Of a stretch of DNA of 64,000 nt, positions 43,328-51,287 are shown in pieces. The position numbers were made by a program, and so were the translations under genes. Numbering within the stretch: position 1 is the stretch's first letter; the number at the start of each line of letters is the position of its first letter. Below the pieces are notes generated by a model, which saw only the letters and a list, made by a program, of their open reading frames with translations, made no database searches and was not told the origin of the DNA. Source of the stretch: CANHCC01 sp040381555 (GTDB lineage: Bacteria; Bacteroidota; Bacteroidia; J057; RFSG01); assembly GCA_040381555.1 (NCBI GenBank), contig JBEIHC010000002.1:1-64000 (forward strand). The letters are read 5' to 3'.

Positions 43328-44521
43328 TTAAGACTTCAGCACGCCTAATTCCTGACCCACTTCGATAAAAGCCTGTATGGCTCTATCTAAGTGTTCGCGA
43401 GTATGACCAGCTGAAATTTGAACCCGAATCCTAGCCTGACCTTTTGCCACTACAGGATAGTAAAACCCTATGACATAAATACCCTTTTCCAATAGCTTCT
43501 CAGCGAAATCCTGAGAAAGTTTAGCGTCATATAACATGACCGGAACAATCGGATGGATTCCTGGCTTAATATCAAAGCCGGCGGCAGTCATTTTTTCCCT
43601 AAAATAATGAGTGTTTTCTTCTAGCGTGTCTCTTAGAGAGGTAGTTTCCGAAAGCATTTCAAAAACGGCTATTGAAGCTCCCACAATGGAGGGCGCTAGA
43701 GTATTGGAAAACAGATACGGTCTGGAGCGCTGACGAAGCATTTCAATAATTTCCTTTCTGCCTGAGGTAAATCCTCCAGAGGCACCACCCAAGGCTTTTC
43801 CCAATGTGCCAGTAATAATATCTACCCGACCCATAACATTGCGCATTTCAATCGCCCCTCTGCCTGTTTTTCCTAAAAACCCTGTTGAATGGCATTCATC
43901 TACCATCACCAAAGCTTTGTATTTATCTGCCAAATCACAAATCTTATCCAACTGGGCAATGGTTCCATCCATTGAAAATGACCCATCGGTTACAATGATT
44001 CGATTGGTGCAATGTGCGGTAGCCTGCAGACAGGCTTCCAATTCTGCCATATCATTATGCGCGTAGCGATGCCTTTCTGCTTTGCACAAACGCACGCCAT
44101 CAATAATACTCGCATGGTTAAGTGAATCTGAAATAATAGCATCTTTTTCTCCCAACAAAGGCTCAAATACCCCTCCATTGGCATCAAATGCCGCGGCATA
44201 TAAAATTGTATCCTCCGTTTGCAAAAATGCAGCTATTTTTTCCTCTAGGGTTTTATGAATATCCTGGGTTCCACAGATAAACCGAACGGAAGAAAGTCCA
44301 AATCCATGGGTATCAATCGTTTTTTTGGCTGCTTCAACTACTCTAGGATGGGAGGATAATCCCAAATAGTTATTGGCACAAAAATTCAGCACCTTGGCAC
44401 CAGAGGAGACCGTAATTTCAGCTCCTTGTGCACTGGTGATGATTCTTTCTCTTTTAAATAAACCAGCTTCGTGAATGGCTTGAATTTCGGATTCTAACCA
44501 AGGTTTTAAAGTATCGTACAT
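43328..44521 (-). CDS. kbl: Glycine C-acetyltransferase (2-amino-3-ketobutyrate CoA ligase)
   Basis: 397 residues, fold-type I PLP enzyme of the alpha-oxoamine synthase family. It cleaves 2-amino-3-oxobutyrate with CoA to glycine and acetyl-CoA in threonine breakdown. Motifs: NFCANNYLGLSSHPRV, GFGLSSVRFICGTQDIHKTLE, the PLP ring-binding VDECHSTGFLGKTGRGAIE and the Schiff-base lysine in DIITGTLGKALGGASGGF. No threonine dehydrogenase is next to it. Related serine palmitoyl and AON synthases differ, and the close match over the start supports Kbl. Confidence 0.9.
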   Translation of the reverse strand: MYDTLKPWLESEIQAIHEAGLFKRERIITSAQGAEITVSSGAKVLNFCANNYLGLSSHPRVVEAAKKTIDTHGFGLSSVRFICGTQDIHKTLEEKIAAFLQTEDTILYAAAFDANGGVFEPLLGEKDAIISDSLNHASIIDGVRLCKAERHRYAHNDMAELEACLQATAHCTNRIIVTDGSFSMDGTIAQLDKICDLADKYKALVMVDECHSTGFLGKTGRGAIEMRNVMGRVDIITGTLGKALGGASGGFTSGRKEIIEMLRQRSRPYLFSNTLAPSIVGASIAVFEMLSETTSLRDTLEENTHYFREKMTAAGFDIKPGIHPIVPVMLYDAKLSQDFAEKLLEKGIYVIGFYYPVVAKGQARIRVQISAGHTREHLDRAIQAFIEVGQELGVLKS

Positions 44522-44810
44522 GTGTTCTGTTAAGTTAAAATGTCCAGTAAAATTAGGGTATTTTTACCTCAATATCACCTCCATACTCAGGTTATTCCCA
44601 GCCTTCGGTTTTCTAAGTTGATTCGTATGGGGTACTTTCCTACTCTTCTAATAATGGATTCTAATCTCCCAATATCAATATTTACATTAGGGAAATCGAT
44701 GGCTCAGATGATTAATCCCAATTTCATTCTTGTTTTGCAGGGGAAATAGCAACAAAAACACCGTCAGATTATACAAAACAGCCATCAAAAAACACTCAAA
44801 AACCTCAACT

Positions 44811-45626
44811 TTACCAGGAAGATATTTTGTGAGCCAGAAACAAAGACAAGGCTTTGGCTATTAATTGGGGCTCTTCGAGCATTCCCATATGGGCACTATT
44901 ATGCAATACTTCTACATGCGAATCGGAGCAATTGAACATTAGGTTGGCGGTAAACTCACAAGGAATCAAATTATCTTGAGAACCTAAAATAACAGAAACG
45001 GGCACATGTCCGCCCTCTACCCATTCTAGGCTACTGTGCCTGTTCTTCATGATTTCCAGGAATCGAATTAAGGTCGCATCCCCAGTCTTCAAGGCACGCT
45101 CAAGGCATTGATTTACCATTTCCAGATGTTTTACTTTATTCTTCTCTGTGAATAATGTTGGAATTAACGCCCGAATAAAGCCCTCTCCCCCTTTTTCCTG
45201 TATAAACTCAATCGCTCTTACACGATTTTCCTTTTTCTCCGCACTGTCTTGCAATGGAGTGGAATGGATCAAACAAACTCCTTCAAATAAATTAGGGTAT
45301 TTTTGAGCTGCTGCCAATGCTACATACCCCCCTAAGGAATGCCCGGCTAAGTAGCATTTTTTAACTTGTAGGGAATACAAAAACTCTGCTAACCAATCTG
45401 CAACACCCTCTAAATCTACAATTGATTCAGGAAAAGCAGAGTGGCCGTGCCCTGGTAAATCTGGACGAATTACTGAAAATGTCTCTCCTAAATAAGGAAG
45501 GAGTTTGTCCCATACTCTATGATTTTCTGTAAACCCATGCAACAGAACAAGAGGAATCCCAGGCAAATCCAAGGAAAAACTCACTTCCCGCATTTGCGTC
45601 AACACATCCCCTGGGTAAGAGCGCAT
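44811..45626 (-). CDS. Alpha/beta-hydrolase
   Basis: 271 residues. Classical order of hydrolase elements: oxyanion LLHGFTENHRVWDKLLPYL, PDLPGHGHS, nucleophile elbow LAGHSLGGYVALAAA (Ser), acid near VILGSQDNLIPCE (Asp) and His in VLHNSAHMGMLEEPQ. The lid is helical (about 120-195). No signal peptide, so cytoplasmic. Substrate unknown; MenH-like or esterase roles are possible. It follows clpS by 6 bp. Confidence 0.87.
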   Translation of the reverse strand: MRSYPGDVLTQMREVSFSLDLPGIPLVLLHGFTENHRVWDKLLPYLGETFSVIRPDLPGHGHSAFPESIVDLEGVADWLAEFLYSLQVKKCYLAGHSLGGYVALAAAQKYPNLFEGVCLIHSTPLQDSAEKKENRVRAIEFIQEKGGEGFIRALIPTLFTEKNKVKHLEMVNQCLERALKTGDATLIRFLEIMKNRHSSLEWVEGGHVPVSVILGSQDNLIPCEFTANLMFNCSDSHVEVLHNSAHMGMLEEPQLIAKALSLFLAHKISSW

Positions 45627-45632
45627 CGGAAC

Positions 45633-45908
45633 TTACTCGATTTTTGCTGATAAACCTCTTTCTAAAAGAGAGGTACATTTAGGTTCAAGTACATTCCAGG
45701 TACCTGATTTTACTTGACATTTCCCTTTATAATGAACAATTAAGGCTGATTGCTCTGCTTGTTCTTCCGTATGCTGACAAATATCTACCAGACTATCAAT
45801 CACCCAATCGAAGGTGTTGACATCATCATTATATAAGACGAGCTTATAAACCGTAAGATTCTTCGCAATCTTCTCAACTTCATCTAAAACCAGTTCTTTA
45901 AAATCCAT
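45633..45908 (-). CDS. clpS: ATP-dependent Clp protease adaptor ClpS
   Basis: 91 residues, the usual length. ClpS delivers N-degron substrates to ClpAP. Visible: YKLVLYNDDVNTFDWVIDSL (substrate pocket and NDD motif), VDICQHTEEQAEQSALIVHYKGKCQVKSG (the conserved QAxxxxxxVHxxGxxxV region) and an N-terminal tail that is short. No clpA is in the window. It is in tandem with the alpha/beta-hydrolase gene. Confidence 0.92.
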   Translation of the reverse strand: MDFKELVLDEVEKIAKNLTVYKLVLYNDDVNTFDWVIDSLVDICQHTEEQAEQSALIVHYKGKCQVKSGTWNVLEPKCTSLLERGLSAKIE

Positions 45909-46013
45909 AAGCCTCTTTCATTAAATAGGTATCTCAGGATGTTCTTGCCCAAATACTCACCCTTATTATACAAAAGTATAAAATTTAAGAATTACCCAAA
46001 AGGAAATTCTACC

Positions 46014-47162
46014 TCAACGGAATATCGGATCTACGGTAGTTTTCTCGCGAAACACTTTATGAATCTTTAGGGAAAGAGCGACCATCATCATTTGAGAATT
46101 TGCATTACTTCCTGCATGATAAACAGCTTCATCCAACAATGCAGCAATTTTTTCCAGCTTAGAGTCTGTTAGAGTTTGATTGAGTCGTTTCAGGAATTGT
46201 ACCTCTTCTCCAGGAAACAAAAGCTGGTCTTCTCTCATATACCGCACCTTTAGGGTGTCACGCACTCTATGCAAGGCACTTTCCATGAAAAACTTCTGAA
46301 ACTCACGATTCTCTCGAGAAAAATCTTCTGCCAATTTTGCAATTTCATCGTATCTCGCATCGTAGCATAAACGCATCCAAATGGGAAATTTTTCTGAAAC
46401 CGCCTGAGTATCTTTCTCAGAAAGAATCTGAGCTTTTCGCATACTACCATCCGACATCAGGGCAATTTGCAATGCTTGATTTTCTTCAAACCCGTATTTT
46501 TCAACCAAATAGGATGAAATTTCTGTCGGAGAAATCCGATTCATCAATAAACTCTGACAACGCGACCGAATAGTTGGAAGCAAATCTGTGGCCTCTGTAG
46601 CCGTCAAAATTAAAATCGTATTTTCAGGGGGCTCTTCCAGTAATTTCAATAAGGCATTTGCCGCCTCAACATTAAGTTTTTCAGCATGCCAGAGGATGAC
46701 TACTTTATATCGACCTTCAAATGCCTTCAAAGACATCCTCTGTTTTAGCAGTCGGATTTCTCCCACCGAAATAGACATTTTCTTATTCTCCGCTGTCAAT
46801 ACTTGTGCCCAATCCTCTAATTCAAACCAAGGGTTTTCAAGGAAGCGAGATCTGAATTCATGAATAACTTCTGCAGTTGGAGATTTGCTTTTATCGTCCA
46901 AACTACCAGGATAAGGGAGAATGAGATGAATATCCGGATGGATGGATTTACCAATCTTTATACAATCGGGACATATGCCGCAAGAATCTCCATTCAGGGG
47001 AGTCTTACAATTCAAATAGGCAGCTAAGGCTGTAGCAAATGCTAGTTTTCCATTGCCCTCTGGACCTAACAACAATAAGGCATGACTTAATCTTCCACTG
47101 TCTACCGCCCGTTGAACGATTTCTCTTGGTTTTACGAGTCCCCTTATTTTCGAAAATTGCAT
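46014..47162 (-). CDS. holB: DNA polymerase III subunit delta'
   Basis: 382 residues. Clamp-loader AAA+ subunit: P-loop-like ALLLLGPEGNGKLAFATALAAYL, zinc-binding Cys set (LNCKTPLNGDSCGICPDC), VVILWHAEKLNVEAANALLKLLEEPPENTI (the conserved EP-P motif) and TIRSRCQSLLMNR (sensor SRC). The C-terminal collar is helical. A TAGATTTG box ends four bases before the ATG with a TTG 18 bp upstream of it. Confidence 0.9.
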   Translation of the reverse strand: MQFSKIRGLVKPREIVQRAVDSGRLSHALLLLGPEGNGKLAFATALAAYLNCKTPLNGDSCGICPDCIKIGKSIHPDIHLILPYPGSLDDKSKSPTAEVIHEFRSRFLENPWFELEDWAQVLTAENKKMSISVGEIRLLKQRMSLKAFEGRYKVVILWHAEKLNVEAANALLKLLEEPPENTILILTATEATDLLPTIRSRCQSLLMNRISPTEISSYLVEKYGFEENQALQIALMSDGSMRKAQILSEKDTQAVSEKFPIWMRLCYDARYDEIAKLAEDFSRENREFQKFFMESALHRVRDTLKVRYMREDQLLFPGEEVQFLKRLNQTLTDSKLEKIAALLDEAVYHAGSNANSQMMMVALSLKIHKVFREKTTVDPIFR

Positions 47163-47539
47163 ACTGCAAATCTAAACAAACCTTTTGCGCAGCAATCCAC
47201 AAACTACAATTGCTCCTGTCCGGATTTTAGGAAAACGATAGCTTTATTCTTCTTCAACACTGCGCATCAAGACCAAGTAATTTTCACAAAATTCAGAAGG
47301 TCAACCATTTAGGGATTACTCAGAATCTATTGGCAAAAAATAGGTTTACCCTAAACCGAAGTTTACCCTAAGCCACGATTATAATTTCTAGAAATTTTTT
47401 AAAATTGATTGTATAATTAATGCACGCTTTTTATTGGTTTATGCAATAACCCCTTGCTTTTAAAGAACATTAATATGTCTGTAATTCAGCAATAGTAAGG
47501 ATTTATACTTTCTGAGTACGCCCTATTTATATGTGAATA
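47163..47539. other. Gap between holB and queA
   Basis: 377 bp. Its right end is queA's downstream region and its left end the holB promoter. No coding frame or clear terminator seen; A+T-rich. Confidence 0.4.
47167..47195 (-). promoter_or_regulatory. Promoter TTG-N18-TAGATTTG of holB
   Basis: TTG at 47195-47193, spacer 18, TAGATTTG at 47174-47167, then four bases and the ATG. Predicts a leaderless message. Confidence 0.6.
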
Positions 47540-48727
47540 TTACCAAACTAACCAAGACGAATCCCCATAACTTAGGAATCTATACTCATTCTCCAGTGCC
47601 GTTTGATATACTGCTCTCCAGTCAGATCCTATCAGGGCTTCCACCAACACTAATAAGGTGGAGTTGGGTTGATGAAAATTGGTCAATAAAGAATCTGCAT
47701 TTTGTACCTTGTATCCAGGAAGAATATAAATTTCTGTTTCTCCGGAAATATACTCAAGTTGCTCTCTGTTCATTTTTTCAAGAATTTCCATCATAGCCTC
47801 TTGTCTATCAGGTAGTTTATTTCCTTTTTGCTCGTAGGGAAATAACTTAGGAATAAAAAAGGCTGCATTGGGATTGTTCTTAAGCAACACACCATACCAA
47901 TATAAACTCTCCAATGTTCGTAAGGCTGTCGTTCCGATTGCGATTCGATGTCGGGTGTCCTTAATCAAAGATTTGATTGTTTCCCGAGAAATCACAATTT
48001 GCTCTTTATGCATGGCATGATTTTTATAATCCTCTGCCTGCAAAGGTTGAAAAGTTCCTGCACTTACATGCAGTGTCAGATGAGCCATTCCAGACCCTCC
48101 ATCTTTGAATTGAGATAAAATTTCCGGAGTAAAATGCAGTCCTGCGGTTGGAGCGGCAACAGCACCCTCTTGTTTAGCATATACAGTCTGATAGTTTATG
48201 CTATCGCTCTCTTCTGTGTCGCGATTCAGATAAGGGGGAATGGGTATTTTTCCCACTTGCTCCAAGACTTCCCACCAGAGTGTTTTTTCCGGTTGCCAGG
48301 TAAAGGAAACTATTCTTTCTTCCAGATTTTCAAGAGTTGCTCGAAGGTATCCTCCGGATGGAAGGAGTAACTCTAGTACTTCGCCCTCTTTCCATTTTTT
48401 AAGATTACCAATCATCGCTTTCCAGGTTGCTGTGCCTTCTGCTTGCATTGCCAATTGAAACAAAGGAGAGGGTTGTATGGGCTCAAGAAGAAAAACTTCA
48501 ATCCGAGCACCTGAGGTTCTATGAAATATAATCCTAGCAGGAATTACCCGAGTATCGTTGAAAACCAATTGTTTATCAAAACCTGTCAGCTGTGGTAAAT
48601 CCTGAAATACATGGTGCGAAATAACTCCCTTCTGATAAACAAGCAATTTAGAAGACGCCCGATTTTCCAAAGGATATTTTGCAATGCGCTCATCCGGGAG
48701 CTCATAAAAGAATTGATTGACATGCAT
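47540..48727 (-). CDS. queA: S-adenosylmethionine:tRNA ribosyltransferase-isomerase
   Basis: 395 residues; forms epoxyqueuosine at the wobble position of GUN-anticodon tRNAs. Motifs: FFYELPDERIAKYPLENRASSKLLVY, FDKQLVFNDTRVIPARI, AVAAPTAGLHFTPEIL, THxxxxG-like LTLHVSAGTFQPL, and TNFHQPNSTLLVLVEALIG. Longer than the E. coli protein (about 356), as is usual for Bacteroidota, from an inserted stretch around residues 290-310. Promoter box TAATTTTG 22 bases upstream. Confidence 0.93.
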   Translation of the reverse strand: MHVNQFFYELPDERIAKYPLENRASSKLLVYQKGVISHHVFQDLPQLTGFDKQLVFNDTRVIPARIIFHRTSGARIEVFLLEPIQPSPLFQLAMQAEGTATWKAMIGNLKKWKEGEVLELLLPSGGYLRATLENLEERIVSFTWQPEKTLWWEVLEQVGKIPIPPYLNRDTEESDSINYQTVYAKQEGAVAAPTAGLHFTPEILSQFKDGGSGMAHLTLHVSAGTFQPLQAEDYKNHAMHKEQIVISRETIKSLIKDTRHRIAIGTTALRTLESLYWYGVLLKNNPNAAFFIPKLFPYEQKGNKLPDRQEAMMEILEKMNREQLEYISGETEIYILPGYKVQNADSLLTNFHQPNSTLLVLVEALIGSDWRAVYQTALENEYRFLSYGDSSWLVW

Positions 48728-48749
48728 GAATAGTGCGGTTAATTCAGCG

Positions 48750-48757
48750 CAAAATTA
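48750..48757 (-). promoter_or_regulatory. -7 promoter box TAATTTTG of queA
   Basis: Exact TAnnTTTG, 22 bases before the ATG at 48727. Confidence 0.45.
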
Positions 48758-49022
48758 AGGGATATGATGTGCTTTTACATAGGTAAAAGTGGCTATTCAA
48801 TTCTTGGCTACTTAGAATTCAAAAAAAGTAAAAGGAAGTACAAAGCATTAGGCCAAGTAATTAGGATGCATAATCATTCAAAAAACTGATATAAATCATA
48901 AAGCTCAAAACAAACATAAATGCTAATAAACATTTGATTCATAACATATTAAGATATATCCAGATTGAAATAGGCTCCAACACTTCTCTATTAAAAACAC
49001 AGGTAGGATTTAAAAAAACCTG

Positions 49023-49030
49023 TAATTTTG
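49023..49030 (+). promoter_or_regulatory. -7 promoter box TAATTTTG of the desaturase gene
   Basis: Exact TAnnTTTG about 85 bases before ATG 49116, leaving an unusually long leader for this window. The leader holds a hairpin at 49054-49077. Confidence 0.45.
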
Positions 49031-49053
49031 TTTCTATCAATTTAAATCTAACG

Positions 49054-49077
49054 AACGGAAAAAAGAAAACTTCCGTT
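49054..49077 (+). promoter_or_regulatory. Leader hairpin upstream of the desaturase gene
   Basis: AACGGAA, 10-base A-rich loop, TTCCGTT: a 7-bp stem 6-39 bases upstream of the possible starts (TTG 49083, ATG 49116). It could influence translation; desaturases are often cold-regulated. Confidence 0.35.
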
Positions 49078-49115
49078 TAGGATTGAGTTGTACTTATTGC
49101 CTTACCATTTTCTTG

Positions 49116-49853
49116 ATGATCATCTACATTTTCTTTTTCGCTCACTGGTATCTTTCCTTATTCACCCAGTCATTCTTTCATCATCGTTACTCTGCTCACA
49201 GACAATTCACTATGTCCCCTTTCATGGAGAAAGTGTTTTATTTTCTGTCCTGGATATTTCAGGGTAGTTCCTATTTGAGTCCCAGGGCCTATGGAATTTT
49301 ACATCGTATGCATCATGCTCATACAGATACTCCACAGGACCCACACTCCCCGAAATATGATGGCACATTATTCAAAATGATGTGGAAGACAAAGAATATC
49401 TATAACGATATCTTATACAATCGTTTTTCCATAGAAAGTCAATATTTAAAGAATTTGCCCGTTTGGGAGGGCATGGATCGTTTGGCGGATTCTTGGGTTA
49501 GCCGCTTATTCTGGTCAGCATTCTATATTGCTTTCTATGTGTATTTTGTAGAAATGCCTGAACATTGGTATCAATTTTTTTTATTACCCATTCATTTTGT
49601 CATGGGTCCTTTCCATGGTGCGGTTATCAATTGGTTTGCCCATAAGTATGGATACCGGAATCATGAATTGGAAGATACATCTCGTAATTTGATGTTTCCA
49701 GACATATTAATGTGGGGAGAAGGGTATCATAATAATCATCATAAATTTCCTTCCCGCGCGAATTTTGGTACCAAATGGTATGAAATAGACCCTATGTACC
49801 CCTTGATTATTCTATTTAGCAAGGTGGGAATCATCAAAATGGCTCGGGCATAA
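49116..49853 (+). CDS. Fatty-acid / acyl-CoA desaturase
   Basis: 245 residues from ATG 49116; a TTG at 49083 in frame gives 11 more. Membrane-bound di-iron desaturase with the three His boxes: HHRYSAHR (first), HRMHHAHTD (second) and HNNHHKFP (third). Two pairs of membrane helices flank the boxes. It introduces a double bond into fatty acyl chains, probably at delta-9, as in cold adaptation. A long leader with a hairpin precedes it. It converges on the RecQ-like gene. Confidence 0.87.
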   Translation: MIIYIFFFAHWYLSLFTQSFFHHRYSAHRQFTMSPFMEKVFYFLSWIFQGSSYLSPRAYGILHRMHHAHTDTPQDPHSPKYDGTLFKMMWKTKNIYNDILYNRFSIESQYLKNLPVWEGMDRLADSWVSRLFWSAFYIAFYVYFVEMPEHWYQFFLLPIHFVMGPFHGAVINWFAHKYGYRNHELEDTSRNLMFPDILMWGEGYHNNHHKFPSRANFGTKWYEIDPMYPLIILFSKVGIIKMARA

Positions 49854-49855
49854 GC

Positions 49856-49895
49856 CAGACAGTTAAGCTACAGAGTATCTGTAATTAACTGCCTG
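49856..49895. terminator. Long hairpin between converging genes
   Basis: CAG-A-CAGTTAA ... TACAGA-gta-TCTGTA ... TTAACTG-C-CTG: a near-perfect 40-base hairpin immediately after the desaturase stop. No T tract follows on the plus strand, so termination may be shared or Rho-assisted. Confidence 0.5.
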
Positions 49896-49967
49896 ACTTT
49901 CCACCCGCCTGTGTCGAAGTAATTCACGACACTTTCATCCACATTCCGTATAATTTATCGGATTTCG

Positions 49968-50939
49968 TTAGGCCACTAGAACATCTTTCAAAGCGGCAGG
50001 GGGCTGTAGGTAAAGACGGCAAAGACGCAGGGTTTCCATCTCCAGACCCAGCACCTCATGTGCAGTGCTCAGTCGTTTATCTTCAGCTTCGCGGAAGTAC
50101 CGGATCGCCCGGTGCAGGGTATTTCTGTCCACCTGCTTCTCAATCCAGGCACGCACATCAATTTCTCCGCATAAGTGAAGTTTTTCAAGATAGCCTCTTA
50201 CCGTGGACTCTTTGATGCCCTTCATTCGAGCGATATCATGGGAGTCCATTCCTTGTTCAAACAGAGTTTTGGTTTCCTGAAATGTTGGTCTGACAACCGA
50301 TTTGAACACGCGACTTACGGCCCGCATTTTTTCCTGATTTTGGAAAGATTGAATCACTTCCAAAATTCGGGTGCCATACTGTTTTACTTTCCAGGGTCCA
50401 ATCCCATAAACCTGAAGCAACTCCTGTTCACTTCCAGGCCTGGCAATGCATAAATGCAGAAGGGTTGTCTCCGTAAATACTGCCCGGGAAGCTTTACCTT
50501 CCTCCTGAGCAATTTTCTCCCGCAAATCATACAGTCTATAACGCAGCCTTAACTCCGGCTTGCCTGGAAAAATTTTTTCTCCTCGGTGAAATAAATCATC
50601 CGGCTTCTCCAAAAAATCCTTTCCAACTCGACTAGTACGAACTAAGGGATACTCTCCCGTAGACTGATACAGCAATCCTTTCCGAATTAAAAAACACAAA
50701 AACTCCTTTGCCTGATACCGGCTTAAATGCATTAAAGACCCAAAAGTCTCTATGCTTCCATGTTCCGGTCTACGAAATTTCATTTCAATGTCTCCCGTTA
50801 AGAGTTGGATTAAATAACCCATCCCATAACGACCTTCGGTCAAAACCGCTGTCTTCAGCGCACACACTGCCATCTCTGTCAGGTTCTGATCACCTGGGCA
50901 GCCAACGGCCTCACTGCCATTCTTTTTTTTTGTTTCCAT
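49968..50939 (-). CDS. Stand-alone RecQ C-terminal region (RQC-HRDC-HTH), no helicase domain
   Basis: 323 residues from ATG 50939, chosen for the GAGGAGG Shine-Dalgarno five bases before it. Order: RQC winged helix (about 15-115: EGRYGMGYLIQLLTGD, FGSLMHLSRYQAKEFLCFLI), HRDC (about 130-205: LRLRYRLYDLREKIAQEEGK, VYGIGPWKVKQYGTRILEVI), and the HTH_40-type C-terminal helix-turn-helix (about 215-305: ETKTLFEQGMDSHDIARM, IKESTVRGYLEKLHLCGEID). These are DNA-binding domains of RecQ helicases; the two RecA-like motor domains are absent, with no remnant in the 276 bp upstream. G+C is higher than in neighbours. Probably acquired; role unknown. Confidence 0.82.
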   Translation of the reverse strand: METKKKNGSEAVGCPGDQNLTEMAVCALKTAVLTEGRYGMGYLIQLLTGDIEMKFRRPEHGSIETFGSLMHLSRYQAKEFLCFLIRKGLLYQSTGEYPLVRTSRVGKDFLEKPDDLFHRGEKIFPGKPELRLRYRLYDLREKIAQEEGKASRAVFTETTLLHLCIARPGSEQELLQVYGIGPWKVKQYGTRILEVIQSFQNQEKMRAVSRVFKSVVRPTFQETKTLFEQGMDSHDIARMKGIKESTVRGYLEKLHLCGEIDVRAWIEKQVDRNTLHRAIRYFREAEDKRLSTAHEVLGLEMETLRLCRLYLQPPAALKDVLVA

Positions 50940-50944
50940 TGTAT

Positions 50945-50951
50945 CCTCCTC
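50945..50951 (-). promoter_or_regulatory. Strong Shine-Dalgarno GAGGAGG of the RecQ-like gene
   Basis: GAGGAGG five bases before ATG 50939 on the minus strand; the best such site I see in this window, where most genes have none. It decides the start against GTG 51011 and ATG 50960. Confidence 0.65.
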
Positions 50952-51241
50952 TTTGTACATGATGACGCTAAGTTCGGGGGCAATTCCAGAATTCTTTACG
51001 GACAAATTCACTCAAAATTCTACCCTTTTGAGCATCCTTAAAAATAGATAATAAAATAATTTATTTTGATAGGTAGCTGATTATAAAGGTTTTAGTTTCG
51101 GACATTTCAAGCATGTTTTTACTCCATTTTCCTTAATAATAAATTTTTACCATTACTGACGAATACCCTAAACTGAGCTTTCAAAACCTTATTCCTATAC
51201 TCTCAAGGCTTTTAATTCAAATAGAGATTCAAAGTTTCTTC

Positions 51242-51249
51242 TATATTTG
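51242..51249 (+). promoter_or_regulatory. -7 promoter box TATATTTG of the DUF5686 gene
   Basis: Exact TAnnTTTG, 38 bases before GTG 51288. A weaker TAATTTTA is nearer the start (51271). Confidence 0.4.
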
Positions 51250-51287
51250 AGTAATCCCGATAAGAACCCTTAATTTTATACCAAATT

